Below, piece by piece: positions 50,056 to 60,038 of a stretch of DNA of 64,000 bases. Source of the DNA: Leucobacter sp. cx-328 (GTDB lineage Bacteria > Actinomycetota > Actinomycetes > Actinomycetales > Microbacteriaceae); the NCBI RefSeq assembly GCF_014530035.1, contig NZ_JACVMX010000003.1, forward strand, positions 62,001 through 126,000, in the 5' to 3' direction. The notes beneath the pieces are model-generated. The model was not told where the DNA came from. It was given only the letters and a program-made list of their open reading frames with translations, and ran no database searches. Positions within the stretch are counted from its first letter, which is position 1. Each line of letters begins with the position of its first letter. The translations under genes were made by a program, and so were the position numbers.

Positions 50056-51368
50056 TAGCGTGCCTCTTCGAATCGCGCCGAGACTGCCTCGCCGTGGGCG
50101 GGAAGGCCCTCGGCGCCTGCGAGTGAGAGCAATGGTGCCTCGACCTGTGCCAGCGCATCGCGGTCATACGAAATGATCTGTTGCGGACGCAGGAAGGTGT
50201 GTGCACCGAGGCCGGAGGCAAAGCGTGCGGTACCACCGGTGGGAAGTACATGGTTCGAACCCGCGAGGTAGTCGCCAAGGCTGACCGGAGTGTAGCTCCC
50301 GACGAAGATCGCACCTGCGTCGGTGATGAGCGAGAGAATTTCGTCATCATTGCTGGTCTGGATCTCGAGGTGCTCAGGACCGTATGCGTTGCTCACGCGC
50401 GCGCCAACAGTCATGTCGTCTACCAGCACAATTGCCGACTGCGGGCCACCGAGTGCCACGGCGACACGCTCGGCATGCCGGGTCTCCCCCGCACGCGCCG
50501 CAATCTCTGCGGCAACGCGCGTCGCAAACTCTTCTGAATCGGTTACGAGCACCGAAGCTGCTGCCTCGTCATGCTCAGCCTGGCTGATGAGGTCGGCAGC
50601 GACGAAGCGGGGATCAGCGCTCGAGTCTGCGAGGACAAGGATCTCAGTCGTTCCTGCTTCAGAGTCAATGCCAACGAGGCCGCTCACGACGCGCTTCGCA
50701 GCAGCGACGAACACGTTGCCCGGGCCAGTAACGACGTCAACGGGGGCAAGGTCGATGCTCGGGACACCGTGGGCAAACGCTGCGATCGCGCCAGCGCCGC
50801 CAATGGCGTACACCTCAGTCACTCCACACAGCGCAGCTGCCCACAACACAGCAGGGTGCGGAAGACCGTTGTTGTCCGCCTGGGCAGGCGAGGCAAGGGC
50901 AAGTTCGGGAACGCCTGCGGTCTGGGCAGAGACGGCGTTCATGATGACCGACGACGGATATGCTGCCTTGCCGCCCGGCGCGTACAGCCCTACCCGGGAG
51001 ACGGGCTGCCAGCGCTGCGTGATGGTGGCACCGTCAGCGATGCGGGTGACCTGCTCGGCAGGAACCTGCGCCGCAGAGCCTTGACGCAGACGCACAATTA
51101 GCTCGCGAAGTGCGGCCTCAACCTCGGGCGGGCAGTCGGCAAGCGACTCCTGCACAGCAGCTTCGGGAACACGGAGCACATGCCCTCCCACGCCGTCAAA
51201 GTCGCGTGCCTGTTCACGCAGGGCGAGCTCGCCGCGGACGGCTACGTCCTGGACAAGCGGACGGACACGCTCTACGGCGACCTCTGCTCCGAGGGCAGCA
51301 CGCGGGACGAGTTTGAGCAGGTCAGCGCGGGTAAGCTCGCGCCCCCGCAGATCAATCGTTCGCATCAC
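50055..51368 (-). CDS. hisD: Histidinol dehydrogenase
   Basis: A 437-residue zinc enzyme catalysing the last two steps of histidine synthesis. Landmarks: [19 protein letters not shown] near residue 122, [16 protein letters not shown] near 213, [14 protein letters not shown] with the catalytic/zinc Gln-His, [10 protein letters not shown] near 325 and [14 protein letters not shown] near 356. ATG at 51365 is an alternative start three bases in. First gene of hisD-nrdR-pyrD. Confidence 0.96.
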   Translation of the reverse strand: MMRTIDLRGRELTRADLLKLVPRAALGAEVAVERVRPLVQDVAVRGELALREQARDFDGVGGHVLRVPEAAVQESLADCPPEVEAALRELIVRLRQGSAAQVPAEQVTRIADGATITQRWQPVSRVGLYAPGGKAAYPSSVIMNAVSAQTAGVPELALASPAQADNNGLPHPAVLWAAALCGVTEVYAIGGAGAIAAFAHGVPSIDLAPVDVVTGPGNVFVAAAKRVVSGLVGIDSEAGTTEILVLADSSADPRFVAADLISQAEHDEAAASVLVTDSEEFATRVAAEIAARAGETRHAERVAVALGGPQSAIVLVDDMTVGARVSNAYGPEHLEIQTSNDDEILSLITDAGAIFVGSYTPVSLGDYLAGSNHVLPTGGTARFASGLGAHTFLRPQQIISYDRDALAQVEAPLLSLAGAEGLPAHGEAVSARFEEAR

Positions 51369-51392
51369 CCTTCCAGTCTACCTGGCGGCCGG

Positions 51393-52964
51393 TCACACTC
51401 CCGTCGACGGCGCGAGCATTCCGAGCCATGCGAGCTCACGCACCGCTGATACGAGCGCCTCAGCAGCCGCGCCGCCGTCGACCTCAAGGATCGTCGCAAG
51501 CGCGTCTGCAATCTGGCCGAGGTCAAGGTCACCATCGCACGCGCCTACCGCGGCGGCAATGAGGGGGTCCGCTCCGACGCGCCGCGCGAGCGGGCGGTCA
51601 ATCGTGAGAGCAAGCGCGCGCGGCGACTCTTCGCCCGGAGTGTGTTCGCGTTCCTCAACGACGTCGCGTGACCGTAGCCAGTGCGTCGCCAGCACGTCTG
51701 CGTCGCTCATTCGCGCGGCAATGACGCCGTTCGCAAACGCTGATGCGAGCAGGTCACCCGTACGGGGCCCACCGTACGCGCCGGCAACCTGCTCGATGTG
51801 CACGAGCGGATCGACTTCCGGCGTGACTTCCCGACGGATGCGGATCGATCCAAGCCCCACCCCAGCGATGCGGCGCGCAGCAAAGTCGTTGAGCCAACCA
51901 TTCATGAGGCGCTCAAATTCTTCAGAGCCGGGGCGGGCACCACCGTCGCGGGCCCAGGTCTCCGCATACTGCGCGGGTTCGACGCGATCTCGCTCGATGA
52001 CCCATGCGGCAAGCGCACCGTGCGCGTCGCTTGCGGCCTCGATCCATGCCTGCACACGGCCGAGTCCATTCTGTCCCCACGGAGATTCCCAGTTCGCCAG
52101 GCAGATGAGCGTGCCGCCAGCTGCGAGCAGCGCTGGCCCCTCGCGTACCACCCGTTCAGCGAGCGCGTCTCCGGTCATCCCACCGTCTCGGTACTCATAC
52201 ACCGGGGCAGAATCGTCACGTGGCGTGATCACAAAGGGCGGGTTCGACAGTACGAGTTCGAAGGACTCTCCCTCGACCGGAGCAAACAGATTACCCTGTC
52301 GGAATTCAATGTTTGACACGTCATTGAGGCGTGCGTTCGCGCGCGCAATCATGAGCGCGCGCTCAGAAATGTCTGTGGCGACAACGGGGCCGCGGAGCGC
52401 GAGGTGCAATGCCACAATGCCACAACCGGTGCCCAGATCGAGTGAGCTTGCGACATCACGGCCTGGCGCCTGCGAGATGAGTGAACGGGTCGCACCGCCG
52501 ATTCCCATGACATGATCGGTGCGGGCTGGGCCGCGGCGCAGCTGATCATCAAGGTCAGAAATAATGCGCCAATCCAGCGGATCGTCGCTCCGCGAGTCCT
52601 CGACCTGCACGGGATTCAACGAAAGCGCTGCCCGGAACCGATCATCTGCGTCGCTCGCACGATCGGCGATGCAGGTAACGAGGCCGAGCTCAACCGCGCC
52701 AGTGGCCGTCAGGCTCGGGAGCGCATGGTTGAGGTCCTCGGCGGCCACCTCCTGACCCAGGAGGAAGATCTGAATGAGGATACTCAGCGGCGTTTGCTGA
52801 TCCGCGCCCTGCGCCCGTTCCGAGAGCACCCGCAGCCCAGGCGCGAACACGCCGCGCAGACGCGCGGCGTCGGCAATCACGCCAAGCTCAGCCATCACGG
52901 CTTCTGCCCAGTAGTCTGCGTGGTCAAGGTCGTGGCGCAGCTGGTCAATAAGGTCGATCTTCAC
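51393..52964 (-). CDS. Class I SAM-dependent methyltransferase (large, PrmC/RlmG-like)
   Basis: A 523-residue protein. The N-terminal ~150 residues are helical with no clear motif. The catalytic core (about 165-320) has motif I LDLGTGCGIVALHLA and motif IV SNPPFV, the NPPF/Y signature of N-methyltransferases acting on Gln, Asn or exocyclic amines of nucleobases. The C-terminal ~190 residues are an extra domain (DUF7059-like in my recollection). Target unknown; protein release factor or rRNA is possible. No close operon partner. Confidence 0.85.
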   Translation of the reverse strand: MKIDLIDQLRHDLDHADYWAEAVMAELGVIADAARLRGVFAPGLRVLSERAQGADQQTPLSILIQIFLLGQEVAAEDLNHALPSLTATGAVELGLVTCIADRASDADDRFRAALSLNPVQVEDSRSDDPLDWRIISDLDDQLRRGPARTDHVMGIGGATRSLISQAPGRDVASSLDLGTGCGIVALHLALRGPVVATDISERALMIARANARLNDVSNIEFRQGNLFAPVEGESFELVLSNPPFVITPRDDSAPVYEYRDGGMTGDALAERVVREGPALLAAGGTLICLANWESPWGQNGLGRVQAWIEAASDAHGALAAWVIERDRVEPAQYAETWARDGGARPGSEEFERLMNGWLNDFAARRIAGVGLGSIRIRREVTPEVDPLVHIEQVAGAYGGPRTGDLLASAFANGVIAARMSDADVLATHWLRSRDVVEEREHTPGEESPRALALTIDRPLARRVGADPLIAAAVGACDGDLDLGQIADALATILEVDGGAAAEALVSAVRELAWLGMLAPSTGV

Positions 52965-52996
52965 CGTGCAAGCTTACGGTGTGCGTTGCACGAATG

Positions 52997-53029
52997 CCGA
53001 ACGCCCCGACACGGTGCCGGGGCGTTCGG
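52997..53029. terminator. Bidirectional terminator
   Basis: CCGAACGCCCCG / CGGGGCGTTCGG, 12-bp perfect arms with a 9-nt loop, between the methyltransferase start side and the permease end; it can end permease transcription on the minus strand. Confidence 0.85.
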
Positions 53030-53041
53030 GATGCGCTGTGA

Positions 53042-54526
53042 CTAGCGCTTCGTTACCGAGCTGTTGACCTGCGTCGAGATCACCGTGTCAAAATTCGGAC
53101 CCGCAATACGACGCTTTTTGAGGTTCTTGTTCACGAGCGGCCAGAAGATGACCAGTACCAGTGTTGCGGCGAGACTCGTAAAGACCTGCGTGCGACCGCT
53201 TTCGGAGGTGAGCATGACGATCACGATCCCAACGATCGCAGCAATGAGGAAGATGTTGAGCCACGGGTGTAGCCAGACCTTGATCTTCAACTTGCCCACT
53301 TCATCGGGAGTCATCTGCTGACGCATGCGCATCTGGGTGAGTGCGATCAGCACGTAGACAAAGAGTGCGACGAGACCCGCAGAGTTCATGATGAAGTCGA
53401 ACACGCCGGAGTCAGGTGCGAAGAAGTTCACCAGGGTCGCAATGATGCCACCGAACGTCGATGCGATGAGGGCGAACACCGGGACGCCACGACGACTCTT
53501 ACGAGCAACGATTTTGGGCGCGTACCCCTGCTCAGCGAGCGCAGCAAACATGCGTGATGCGGAATAGAGGCCGGAGTTCAACACCGAGATCACCGCGGTG
53601 AAGATGATGAGCTGCATGATTTCAGTCGCGAATGGCAAGCCGAAGCGCTCGAAGACCAGGGTGAACGGTGCGTTTGCGACACTCGTCGGGGCAGGCAGCT
53701 CGTTCCAGGGGATGACCATGGTGACGATCAACACGCCACCAACGAAGAAGAGCAGGATGCGCCAAATGACGGTACCTGTTGCCTGCCGAATTCCCTTTCC
53801 GGGATCCTCCGATTCAGCGGCAGCCATGACTGCAATCTCGGTGCCGAAATACGAAAAGATCACAAGCGAAACGCCCGTGAGGGCAATACCCACACCGTTC
53901 GGCGCAAAGCCACCGTGTTCCCACAGGTTGGGAACTGAGAAGTGTGACTCGGGCCACAGGCCAAACACAAAGAGCAAGCCTGCGCCGAGGAAGACAACGA
54001 TCGCGATGACCTTAATGCTCGCAAGCCAGAATTCCACCTCGCCGAATGCGCGCACCGACACCATGTTGACGCCGATAAAGAGCACGAGCATACCAATACC
54101 CCAGGCCCACGATGGCAACACCGGGAACCACGTATGCAGCGTCTCACCGCTGAGCACCGCCTCATATGCGAGCACACCGACCCAGAAGTACCAGTACAAC
54201 CAGCCAACGAGGTAAGCCGCCCAGCCGCCGAGCCCAACACGCGCGTATTCCATGAAGGAACCCGTCGCTGGGCGCGAAGCAGCCATCTCACCGAGCATGC
54301 GCATCGCAAGGAAGACCAACAGGCCACCGATGAGGTAGGAGATGATCGCTGCGGGACCGACGCTACGAATGACGTTGCCTGAGCCAACGAACAGTGCGGC
54401 GCCGATGATGCCACCGAGCGTGATCATGGTCACATGCCGTGACCGAAGCTTTTGCTGACCAGAAACAACTTGGCCTGCTGATGTGGCCGGGGATACCGGC
54501 TTGTCGTAGCGAGATTCACTCTGCAT
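53042..54526 (-). CDS. Amino-acid permease (AAT/GABA-permease type)
   Basis: A 494-residue APC-superfamily transporter with 12 hydrophobic helices. The AAT-family N-terminal signature is LRSRHVTMITLGGIIGAALFVGSG (given by its ends LRSRHV and ALFVGSG), with GEMAASRPATGSFMEYA near residue 85 and FSYFGTEIAVMAAAESEDP in the middle. This is the aromatic/neutral amino-acid or GABA permease group; the exact substrate is unknown. The ATG at 54526 has AAGGG seven bases upstream, and the frame continues upstream without homology. A 270-base gene-free stretch precedes it. Confidence 0.9.
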   Translation of the reverse strand: MQSESRYDKPVSPATSAGQVVSGQQKLRSRHVTMITLGGIIGAALFVGSGNVIRSVGPAAIISYLIGGLLVFLAMRMLGEMAASRPATGSFMEYARVGLGGWAAYLVGWLYWYFWVGVLAYEAVLSGETLHTWFPVLPSWAWGIGMLVLFIGVNMVSVRAFGEVEFWLASIKVIAIVVFLGAGLLFVFGLWPESHFSVPNLWEHGGFAPNGVGIALTGVSLVIFSYFGTEIAVMAAAESEDPGKGIRQATGTVIWRILLFFVGGVLIVTMVIPWNELPAPTSVANAPFTLVFERFGLPFATEIMQLIIFTAVISVLNSGLYSASRMFAALAEQGYAPKIVARKSRRGVPVFALIASTFGGIIATLVNFFAPDSGVFDFIMNSAGLVALFVYVLIALTQMRMRQQMTPDEVGKLKIKVWLHPWLNIFLIAAIVGIVIVMLTSESGRTQVFTSLAATLVLVIFWPLVNKNLKKRRIAGPNFDTVISTQVNSSVTKR

Positions 54527-54743
54527 GTTTCGCCCTTGAAAAATCGAGACTCTTTGCTTGCTGCCACGCTGCTGAACAAGCCAGATGGCAACACTGCCAG
54601 GTCCTGGTGAGAACCGTCTCAATTAGTTTCGCGGATCACTCAAAGCAAGCGACTGGCGCCTCTGCACAGTGCTGCCAGCTCACACTGGGCAAACCCGCCG
54701 CATGAGGATTTGACAGCCATACGGCATACGTCTCGTGACACAA

Positions 54744-54780
54744 AACAGTGGCCGCCCCCCACACGGGAGCGACCACTGTT
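54744..54780 (-). terminator. Imperfect terminator of the SDR gene
   Basis: AACAGTGGCCGCCCCC / GGGAGCGACCACTGTT with two mismatches and a short CACAC loop, just beyond the SDR stop; the minus-strand flank is T-rich (A-run at 54742-54745). Confidence 0.7.
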
Positions 54781-54797
54781 ATTGTGCGAGAAAGCGC

Positions 54798-55580
54798 TTA
54801 GCCTTCGCCGTTGAAGCTTGAGGTGTCACCAACGAGACGGGTGTTGTCTGCGGGGACCGCCTCAACCGCAGCCTTCGCAACCTCAGCAGCGAACTCTGCG
54901 ACGTTGTACAGCTTGCCTGCCTGCTCACGACGTTCTTCAATCGCGCCGGGGTTCAGACGGTTGAGGAGCGTTGCGGTAACAGTGCCCTCAATCATGTCGC
55001 CCGAGACCACGACGAAGCCAATGCCGCGAGCTTCAAGCTCGGGAATACGCGCACGGAGTGCGTCTTCGCCGGCACGCTTCGACTCTGCAACCGGAACGTA
55101 CTCGGGCATCGTTGGGGTCGTCCGAATGAAGTGCGCCTGGTGGCTCGTCACGAACACCACGCGCGAGCCTTCACCGAGCAGCGGAAGCGCTGCGTCGAGC
55201 ACGCTGAGCTGCGCATCGCGGTTAAGCTGCAGGGCGTAGTCCTCAGCCATGCCACTCTCCATGCCGCCCGAGGCGTTGAGCACGAGGATATCGAGACCGC
55301 CGAACTCCTCCTTCACATTCGCCATCATCGCCTGGACCGACTCAGGGTCGGTAAGGTCAGCGCCCTGGACAAGGGCGCGAACACCGAGATCTTGCAGCTG
55401 TGAAGCTAGCTTCTCCGCACGGGGTGCCTTGTTGCGGAAGTTGACGACCACGTCTGCGCCGGCTTCTGCAAAGTAGCGGACAGTGTCGGCACCAACGCCG
55501 CGGGAGGATCCCGTGACCAGTGCGCGGCGGCCAGCAAGGCTGCCCGACTCGAGGACGGTGGGCTGAGCGGTTTCAGTCAT
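54798..55580 (-). CDS. Atypical short-chain dehydrogenase/reductase
   Basis: A 260-residue Rossmann protein. The cofactor loop is TGSSRGVG (residues 23-30) and the NASGG motif takes the place of NNAG. The catalytic Ser146 lies in VVFVTSHQAHF. The usual YxxxK is not present: Tyr161 and Lys168 are seven apart in EYVPVAESK, and Val replaces Tyr at the aligned position. Whether it is an active oxidoreductase is therefore uncertain. ATG at 55580 follows AAGGAG. It is divergent from the canonical rbpA gene. Confidence 0.82.
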   Translation of the reverse strand: MTETAQPTVLESGSLAGRRALVTGSSRGVGADTVRYFAEAGADVVVNFRNKAPRAEKLASQLQDLGVRALVQGADLTDPESVQAMMANVKEEFGGLDILVLNASGGMESGMAEDYALQLNRDAQLSVLDAALPLLGEGSRVVFVTSHQAHFIRTTPTMPEYVPVAESKRAGEDALRARIPELEARGIGFVVVSGDMIEGTVTATLLNRLNPGAIEERREQAGKLYNVAEFAAEVAKAAVEAVPADNTRLVGDTSSFNGEG

Positions 55581-55735
55581 CTGCGATGCTCCTTTGAGGA
55601 CTCTGCATACGTACCCACCCAGCGTACTGGAAGAAACATTCCCCCTACCGCCACGACGCGATCCCCGATAGCCTGCACATAGGTGGGCGATGATGAAGAA
55701 GCCAGGAGGTGTCGCCCTCGACATGGAGGTCCAAG

Positions 55736-56101
55736 ATGGCCGATCGTACACTTCGCGGAGCCCGCATTGGCGCTACGAGCATGCAGAATGAGCAAGGCGT
55801 TGAGCTGGCTCCCCGCAAGACCGTTGAATACCTGACCGACAAAGGCACCCGTTTCAAGGTGGTCTTTGACGCCGACGCTGAACCGCCGGCTGAGTGGACC
55901 GACCTTCGCAGTGGCGAGCTCGGCTTCCTCGACGACGAGGCAGGCAAGGCTGCGCGCGCTGAGTTCGAAGGCAAAGAGTCAACGCAGCGTACACCCTGGG
56001 ACATGTTGATCGAGCGCCGAAGCCGCGAAGAGCTTGAGGAAGTTCTTGAGGAACGCCTCAAGATCCTGCGCGCTCGCCGCGGTGGCCACAAAAAGAAGTA
56101 A
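55736..56101 (+). CDS. rbpA: RNA polymerase-binding protein RbpA (canonical type)
   Basis: A 121-residue protein close to the M. tuberculosis RbpA pattern: MADRTLRGARIGATSM at the N-terminus, the LAPRKTVEYLTDKG-like core, and the C-terminal WDMLIERRSREELEEVLEERL sigma-interaction region (given here by WDMLIERRSREELEE). It has no zinc cysteines. The ATG at 55736 has GGAGG six bases upstream. A divergent paralogue is at 1,572-1,928. It converges on lnt with only six bases between stops. Confidence 0.92.
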   Translation: MADRTLRGARIGATSMQNEQGVELAPRKTVEYLTDKGTRFKVVFDADAEPPAEWTDLRSGELGFLDDEAGKAARAEFEGKESTQRTPWDMLIERRSREELEEVLEERLKILRARRGGHKKK

Positions 56102-56107
56102 CGCCTC

Positions 56108-57748
56108 CTAGGCTGCGGGGTCGTTGCGCTTGCGCGATCCGCGCCCCTGCCAGAGACCGACTGCGCCGGCCGCACATCCGAGCGTCCCGAGGAGCATCCA
56201 GAGGGCTGCGAACCACGGCCCCAGCACGATGCCTGCTGTCTTTCCTTCGACGAGCGGCACGTCAGCTACCATCGCGTCGCGTGTGAACGGCGTCAGCGCA
56301 TCAGCAGACCTGCCGTTGGGGAGGACGATCGCGCTCGTCCCCACAGTCGAAATGTTCACCAGCGATCGACCACTCTCAATTGCGCGCAATCGCGCAATCG
56401 CGAGCTGTTGTGCACTTTGGTCGGTACGGCCGAAGTCTGCGTTGTTCGTCGGTCCGAGGAGAATCTCAGCGCCGTCCGCGCTCATTGCGCGTGCCTGGTC
56501 ATCGATCACCATGTCGAAGCAAATCGCGGTGCCCATGCGCACGGGGCCACGCGCGGTCTCTGCTGCGAGCACTGAGGATCGCTCCCCCGGCGTGTACTCC
56601 AGTTGTACGAGATCCACGAGATCTGGGGCGAGCATGTGGAAGAAATCTCGGTTCGGCATGTACTCTGCAAACGGCACAGGGAAGCGCTTGTCGTAACGCT
56701 GGTCAGTAACACCGAATCGGTCAACCACCACAACGCTGTTCGAGTATGTGCCCTCCGGTGTCTCTGGCGTGAAATCCTGCAGAATCGTACCAACAACGAT
56801 CGGCGCATCGGCGCGAGCCGACAAACGAGCGATCTCCATGGTGCGGAACGGCTTCCCCGGCAGATCGAACTCAGCAGAGTTCTCAGGCCACACGATGAGG
56901 TCGACGCGTTCCCCTGCGACTTCGAGCTCGTCGAGCAATTCCTCGGTGCCAGTGATGTGGTCACGGAACACCGCACCAGCCTCACGATCATCAAAGATCG
57001 CTGCTTTCGCGTTTCCTTGCACAGCCGCGACGCGCAGAGTGCTGGTCGTTGGCAATGTAAACGGCGGCACGAACGCGGCAGCCGCGACAACAGCCGCTGT
57101 CACCCCCAGACCGACGACTCGGCGACGTGGGGTCATCCGCGGCCCGCTCGTGCGAGGCCAGACAAACGCGACCACGCACGCAATAGCGAGCACGACCAGT
57201 CCACTGAAACCGGCAAATCCGGTCCAAGAAACGAGAGCGTTCCAGGGTGATTCTGCGAGCGGGAAGCCCGCGCGCCCCCACGCGAATCCACCGTATGGCA
57301 GCGTGGTCTGCCCCTGCTCGCGGAGGACCCAGAGTCCCGCCGCAGAAAGTGCCTGCGCGGGGACGAGCCAACGCGCAAGATGCGGGCGGCTCGACGCAAG
57401 TTGCGCCAAGCCTCGTGTTGTGACGGCCGTGATGCCGCCAAGCAATACCATCCACACCGTCATGACGCCCGCGAGGCCTATCCAAGGCAGCGGGCCGAGG
57501 TACAGCGTCAACCAGGAAATATGCAAGAGCCAATACGAGGCACCCGCCGCAAGCCCGGCGAGGAGCGCCACTCCAATGCGCTGCTGCCACCACGCTGCAA
57601 GCATGAGTGCAATTCCAGGCAGCATGAGTGGCCAGGCCCCGACCCCGGGACTCGCAAGGTCAAACAGCGCACCACCTGCCGCTGCGGCAGGCACGGCAAC
57701 GTACCACGCAAGACGGGCAGGCTGACCCGCGGTGTGGAGCCAGGCCAT
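56108..57748 (-). CDS. lnt: Apolipoprotein N-acyltransferase
   Basis: A 546-residue membrane enzyme that adds the third acyl chain to lipoproteins. About eight N-terminal hydrophobic helices precede a nitrilase-like domain with the catalytic Glu in VWPENSAEFD, Lys in RYDKRFPVPFAEY and Cys in GTAICFDMV. The window encodes several lipoproteins as possible substrates (the cutinase-like protein, CtaC, FKBP-like). The Ppm-type mannosyltransferase domain often fused or adjacent in relatives is not seen. The start overlaps the helicase stop by one base. Confidence 0.93.
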   Translation of the reverse strand: MAWLHTAGQPARLAWYVAVPAAAAGGALFDLASPGVGAWPLMLPGIALMLAAWWQQRIGVALLAGLAAGASYWLLHISWLTLYLGPLPWIGLAGVMTVWMVLLGGITAVTTRGLAQLASSRPHLARWLVPAQALSAAGLWVLREQGQTTLPYGGFAWGRAGFPLAESPWNALVSWTGFAGFSGLVVLAIACVVAFVWPRTSGPRMTPRRRVVGLGVTAAVVAAAAFVPPFTLPTTSTLRVAAVQGNAKAAIFDDREAGAVFRDHITGTEELLDELEVAGERVDLIVWPENSAEFDLPGKPFRTMEIARLSARADAPIVVGTILQDFTPETPEGTYSNSVVVVDRFGVTDQRYDKRFPVPFAEYMPNRDFFHMLAPDLVDLVQLEYTPGERSSVLAAETARGPVRMGTAICFDMVIDDQARAMSADGAEILLGPTNNADFGRTDQSAQQLAIARLRAIESGRSLVNISTVGTSAIVLPNGRSADALTPFTRDAMVADVPLVEGKTAGIVLGPWFAALWMLLGTLGCAAGAVGLWQGRGSRKRNDPAA

Positions 57749-60036
57749 CAGCTCGAGCTCGAGGCTTCGACGATGCCACGCTTGACGAGACGCTTGGCAT
57801 CACGTGCGCGATTCGTGAGCTCCGCCAATGATTCTGGCGCTCCCTCGAACTGGGCCGCGTGCGCACAGGCCTGCGCGACCTGATCGAGTAGGTCGATGGT
57901 CTGCTTCGACCAGCGCACAAAATCACCTGCCCCAATACCGCTCTGTGCAAGCACGTTCTCGAACGTCGAACCTGCTGCCCAGTCATACATGGCTGCGGCG
58001 AGGCCAGCGTGCGGCATGGTCGTCTGTGGCAGCCGGTAACGCTCTGCAAGATCGTCGAGATACACCCACTCATCGAGGATCCGATCGTAGACGGCAGAGA
58101 ACGCACCTCCAGGCAAGCGTGGTGACTCCTCGTCATCTCGCCGCGGCTCGTAACTCAGCGTGCAGCACATCGCAGCAAGTCCAGTCGCATCAAGCGGATC
58201 AAACAGTCCCGATCGAATGCACTGTGCGACGAGCAGGTCACGATCACCATAGATTCGACGGAGCATCTCGCCCCACCCCGTGACCACGATTTCTGTCTGG
58301 TCATTGATCCGAGTCTTCTCAAGATAGTCGAGTTCAAGAAGCTCATCGACCACACGGCCAAACGTGCGAGCAATCGTGCCCGTCTTATTGGTGACCTGGC
58401 GACGTCCACGCTCAATCTTGCGCCGGAGCTTGCGAGCCCGGTCTTCCCAACGCTTCTTGTCTGACCCCTGAGCCTTTTCTGCCGCTTGCTCATAGCCGGC
58501 AAGTGAACGCTGCTCAGTTTGGAGATCACGGGCCTGGTCAACAACCGCGCGGTCTGCTTGGAATTGGGCGAACGATAGCTCAAGCGTGTCTTGCGCCTGT
58601 TCCACCGTCAGGCGCTCAAGCAGGTTCACAGCCATGTTCGGTGTCGGCCGGAAGCTTGACTTCACTGGGAACGAACGAGCGCCTGCGAGCTGCGAAAGTT
58701 CTTCTACGTTCAGTCCGTCCTGCCAGACAACGACGGCGTGACCTTCAACATCGATACCGCGGCGTCCAGCACGACCTGTCAGCTGCGTGAACTCGCCTGA
58801 GGTGAGCGGCACGCGCTGCTCACCGTTGAACTTATCCAAGCGTTCGATAACGACTGCGCGAGCTGGCATGTTGATACCGAGGGCGAGCGTTTCAGTGGCA
58901 AAGACGATCTTCACAAGACGACGTTGGAAGAGCTCCTCTACCGCAGACTTAAACGCGGGAAGCAGACCGGCGTGGTGAGCCGCAATGCCGCGCTCGAGGC
59001 CTGCGATCCAGTCGCGCACTCCAAGCACCCGGCGATCTTCGGCGGAGAGGTCGCGTACAACGCGATCCGCCACTTTTCGAATCTCAGCACGCTCCTCGCG
59101 AGACGTGAGATTCATACCTTCGAAGAGACACTGCTTGACGGCCTGGTCGCAGCCATTTCGGCTGAAAATAAAGACGATAGCTGGCAGCAGCTTAGCTTCG
59201 TCGAGCGACCGCGCAATATCAGCGCGCGAGATACGACGCGAGCGCCGCTCAGGGGCGCGGCCACGTGCGCGTTCGCGGCGATCGCGAGCGTTTCGACCTC
59301 CCCCACTCGGGCGCGGACTTCCCGCCAACTGTCGAAGATCAGGATTCACGCGACCGCCGGTCGTTGTCTCGCCATCTTTCGTGACGAACAACGGCAAGAG
59401 TTCACGAGAGGTGAGCACGTGCTGATACAGCGGCACCGGTCGATGCTCTGACAGAATCACGTCAGTGTCGCCGCGAACCGCGTGCATCCAGTCACCGAAC
59501 TCTTCCGCGTTTGACACGGTCGCAGACAGCGACACGAGACGCGTCTCTGGCGGCAAGTGGAGAATGATTTCTTCCCAGACTGCTCCACGGAAGCGGTCAC
59601 CCAAAAAGTGCACTTCGTCGAGCACGACGAATCCCAGGCTGTCGAGCGCCGATGATTCTGCATAGATCATGTTGCGCAGCACCTCGGTCGTCATCACGAC
59701 GATTGGTGCATCACCACGCAGGTTGACATCGCCTGTCAAGAGGCCGACTTCGTCCTCACCGTAGGCTTCGCAGAGCTCATGAAACTTCTGGTTCGAAAGC
59801 GCCTTGATGGGGGCGGTATAGAAGATGCGCTCATCACGTTCGCGGCGCGCGAGGTACACGGCAAATTCTGCAACCGTCGTTTTGCCAGACCCTGTCGGCG
59901 CAGCGACGAGTACGCTCTTTCCGTCTTCAAGCCGCGCACATGCCTCCCGTTGGAACGCATCGAGCGGGTATTGAAGGCGCGATTCAAAGTGGTCAAGGGC
60001 GGGATGCGTTGTCATCTCTGAACCGGCCTCAGTCAT
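57748..60036 (-). CDS. DEAD/DEAH-box helicase, Ski2-like (HelY type)
   Basis: A 762-residue superfamily 2 helicase. Motifs in order: Q-motif region YPLDAFQREA, Walker A AAPTGSGKTT (~50), VVLDEVHFLGDR (DEVH), SLSATVSN, and TGRAGRRGID in the second RecA domain near residue 430. The C-terminal half contains the Ski2-like helical region, interrupted by an Arg-rich insert around residues 240-270. It resembles mycobacterial HelY, thought to act on RNA. It starts two bases after the tatC stop, in the conserved pafBC-tat-helY order. Confidence 0.92.
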   Translation of the reverse strand: MTEAGSEMTTHPALDHFESRLQYPLDAFQREACARLEDGKSVLVAAPTGSGKTTVAEFAVYLARRERDERIFYTAPIKALSNQKFHELCEAYGEDEVGLLTGDVNLRGDAPIVVMTTEVLRNMIYAESSALDSLGFVVLDEVHFLGDRFRGAVWEEIILHLPPETRLVSLSATVSNAEEFGDWMHAVRGDTDVILSEHRPVPLYQHVLTSRELLPLFVTKDGETTTGGRVNPDLRQLAGSPRPSGGGRNARDRRERARGRAPERRSRRISRADIARSLDEAKLLPAIVFIFSRNGCDQAVKQCLFEGMNLTSREERAEIRKVADRVVRDLSAEDRRVLGVRDWIAGLERGIAAHHAGLLPAFKSAVEELFQRRLVKIVFATETLALGINMPARAVVIERLDKFNGEQRVPLTSGEFTQLTGRAGRRGIDVEGHAVVVWQDGLNVEELSQLAGARSFPVKSSFRPTPNMAVNLLERLTVEQAQDTLELSFAQFQADRAVVDQARDLQTEQRSLAGYEQAAEKAQGSDKKRWEDRARKLRRKIERGRRQVTNKTGTIARTFGRVVDELLELDYLEKTRINDQTEIVVTGWGEMLRRIYGDRDLLVAQCIRSGLFDPLDATGLAAMCCTLSYEPRRDDEESPRLPGGAFSAVYDRILDEWVYLDDLAERYRLPQTTMPHAGLAAAMYDWAAGSTFENVLAQSGIGAGDFVRWSKQTIDLLDQVAQACAHAAQFEGAPESLAELTNRARDAKRLVKRGIVEASSSS

Positions 60037-60038
60037 AG

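Noticed and set aside
50240-50260. GGTTCGAACCC as a possible tRNA T-arm.
   Set aside because: It is inside the hisD coding sequence and no other tRNA parts are nearby.
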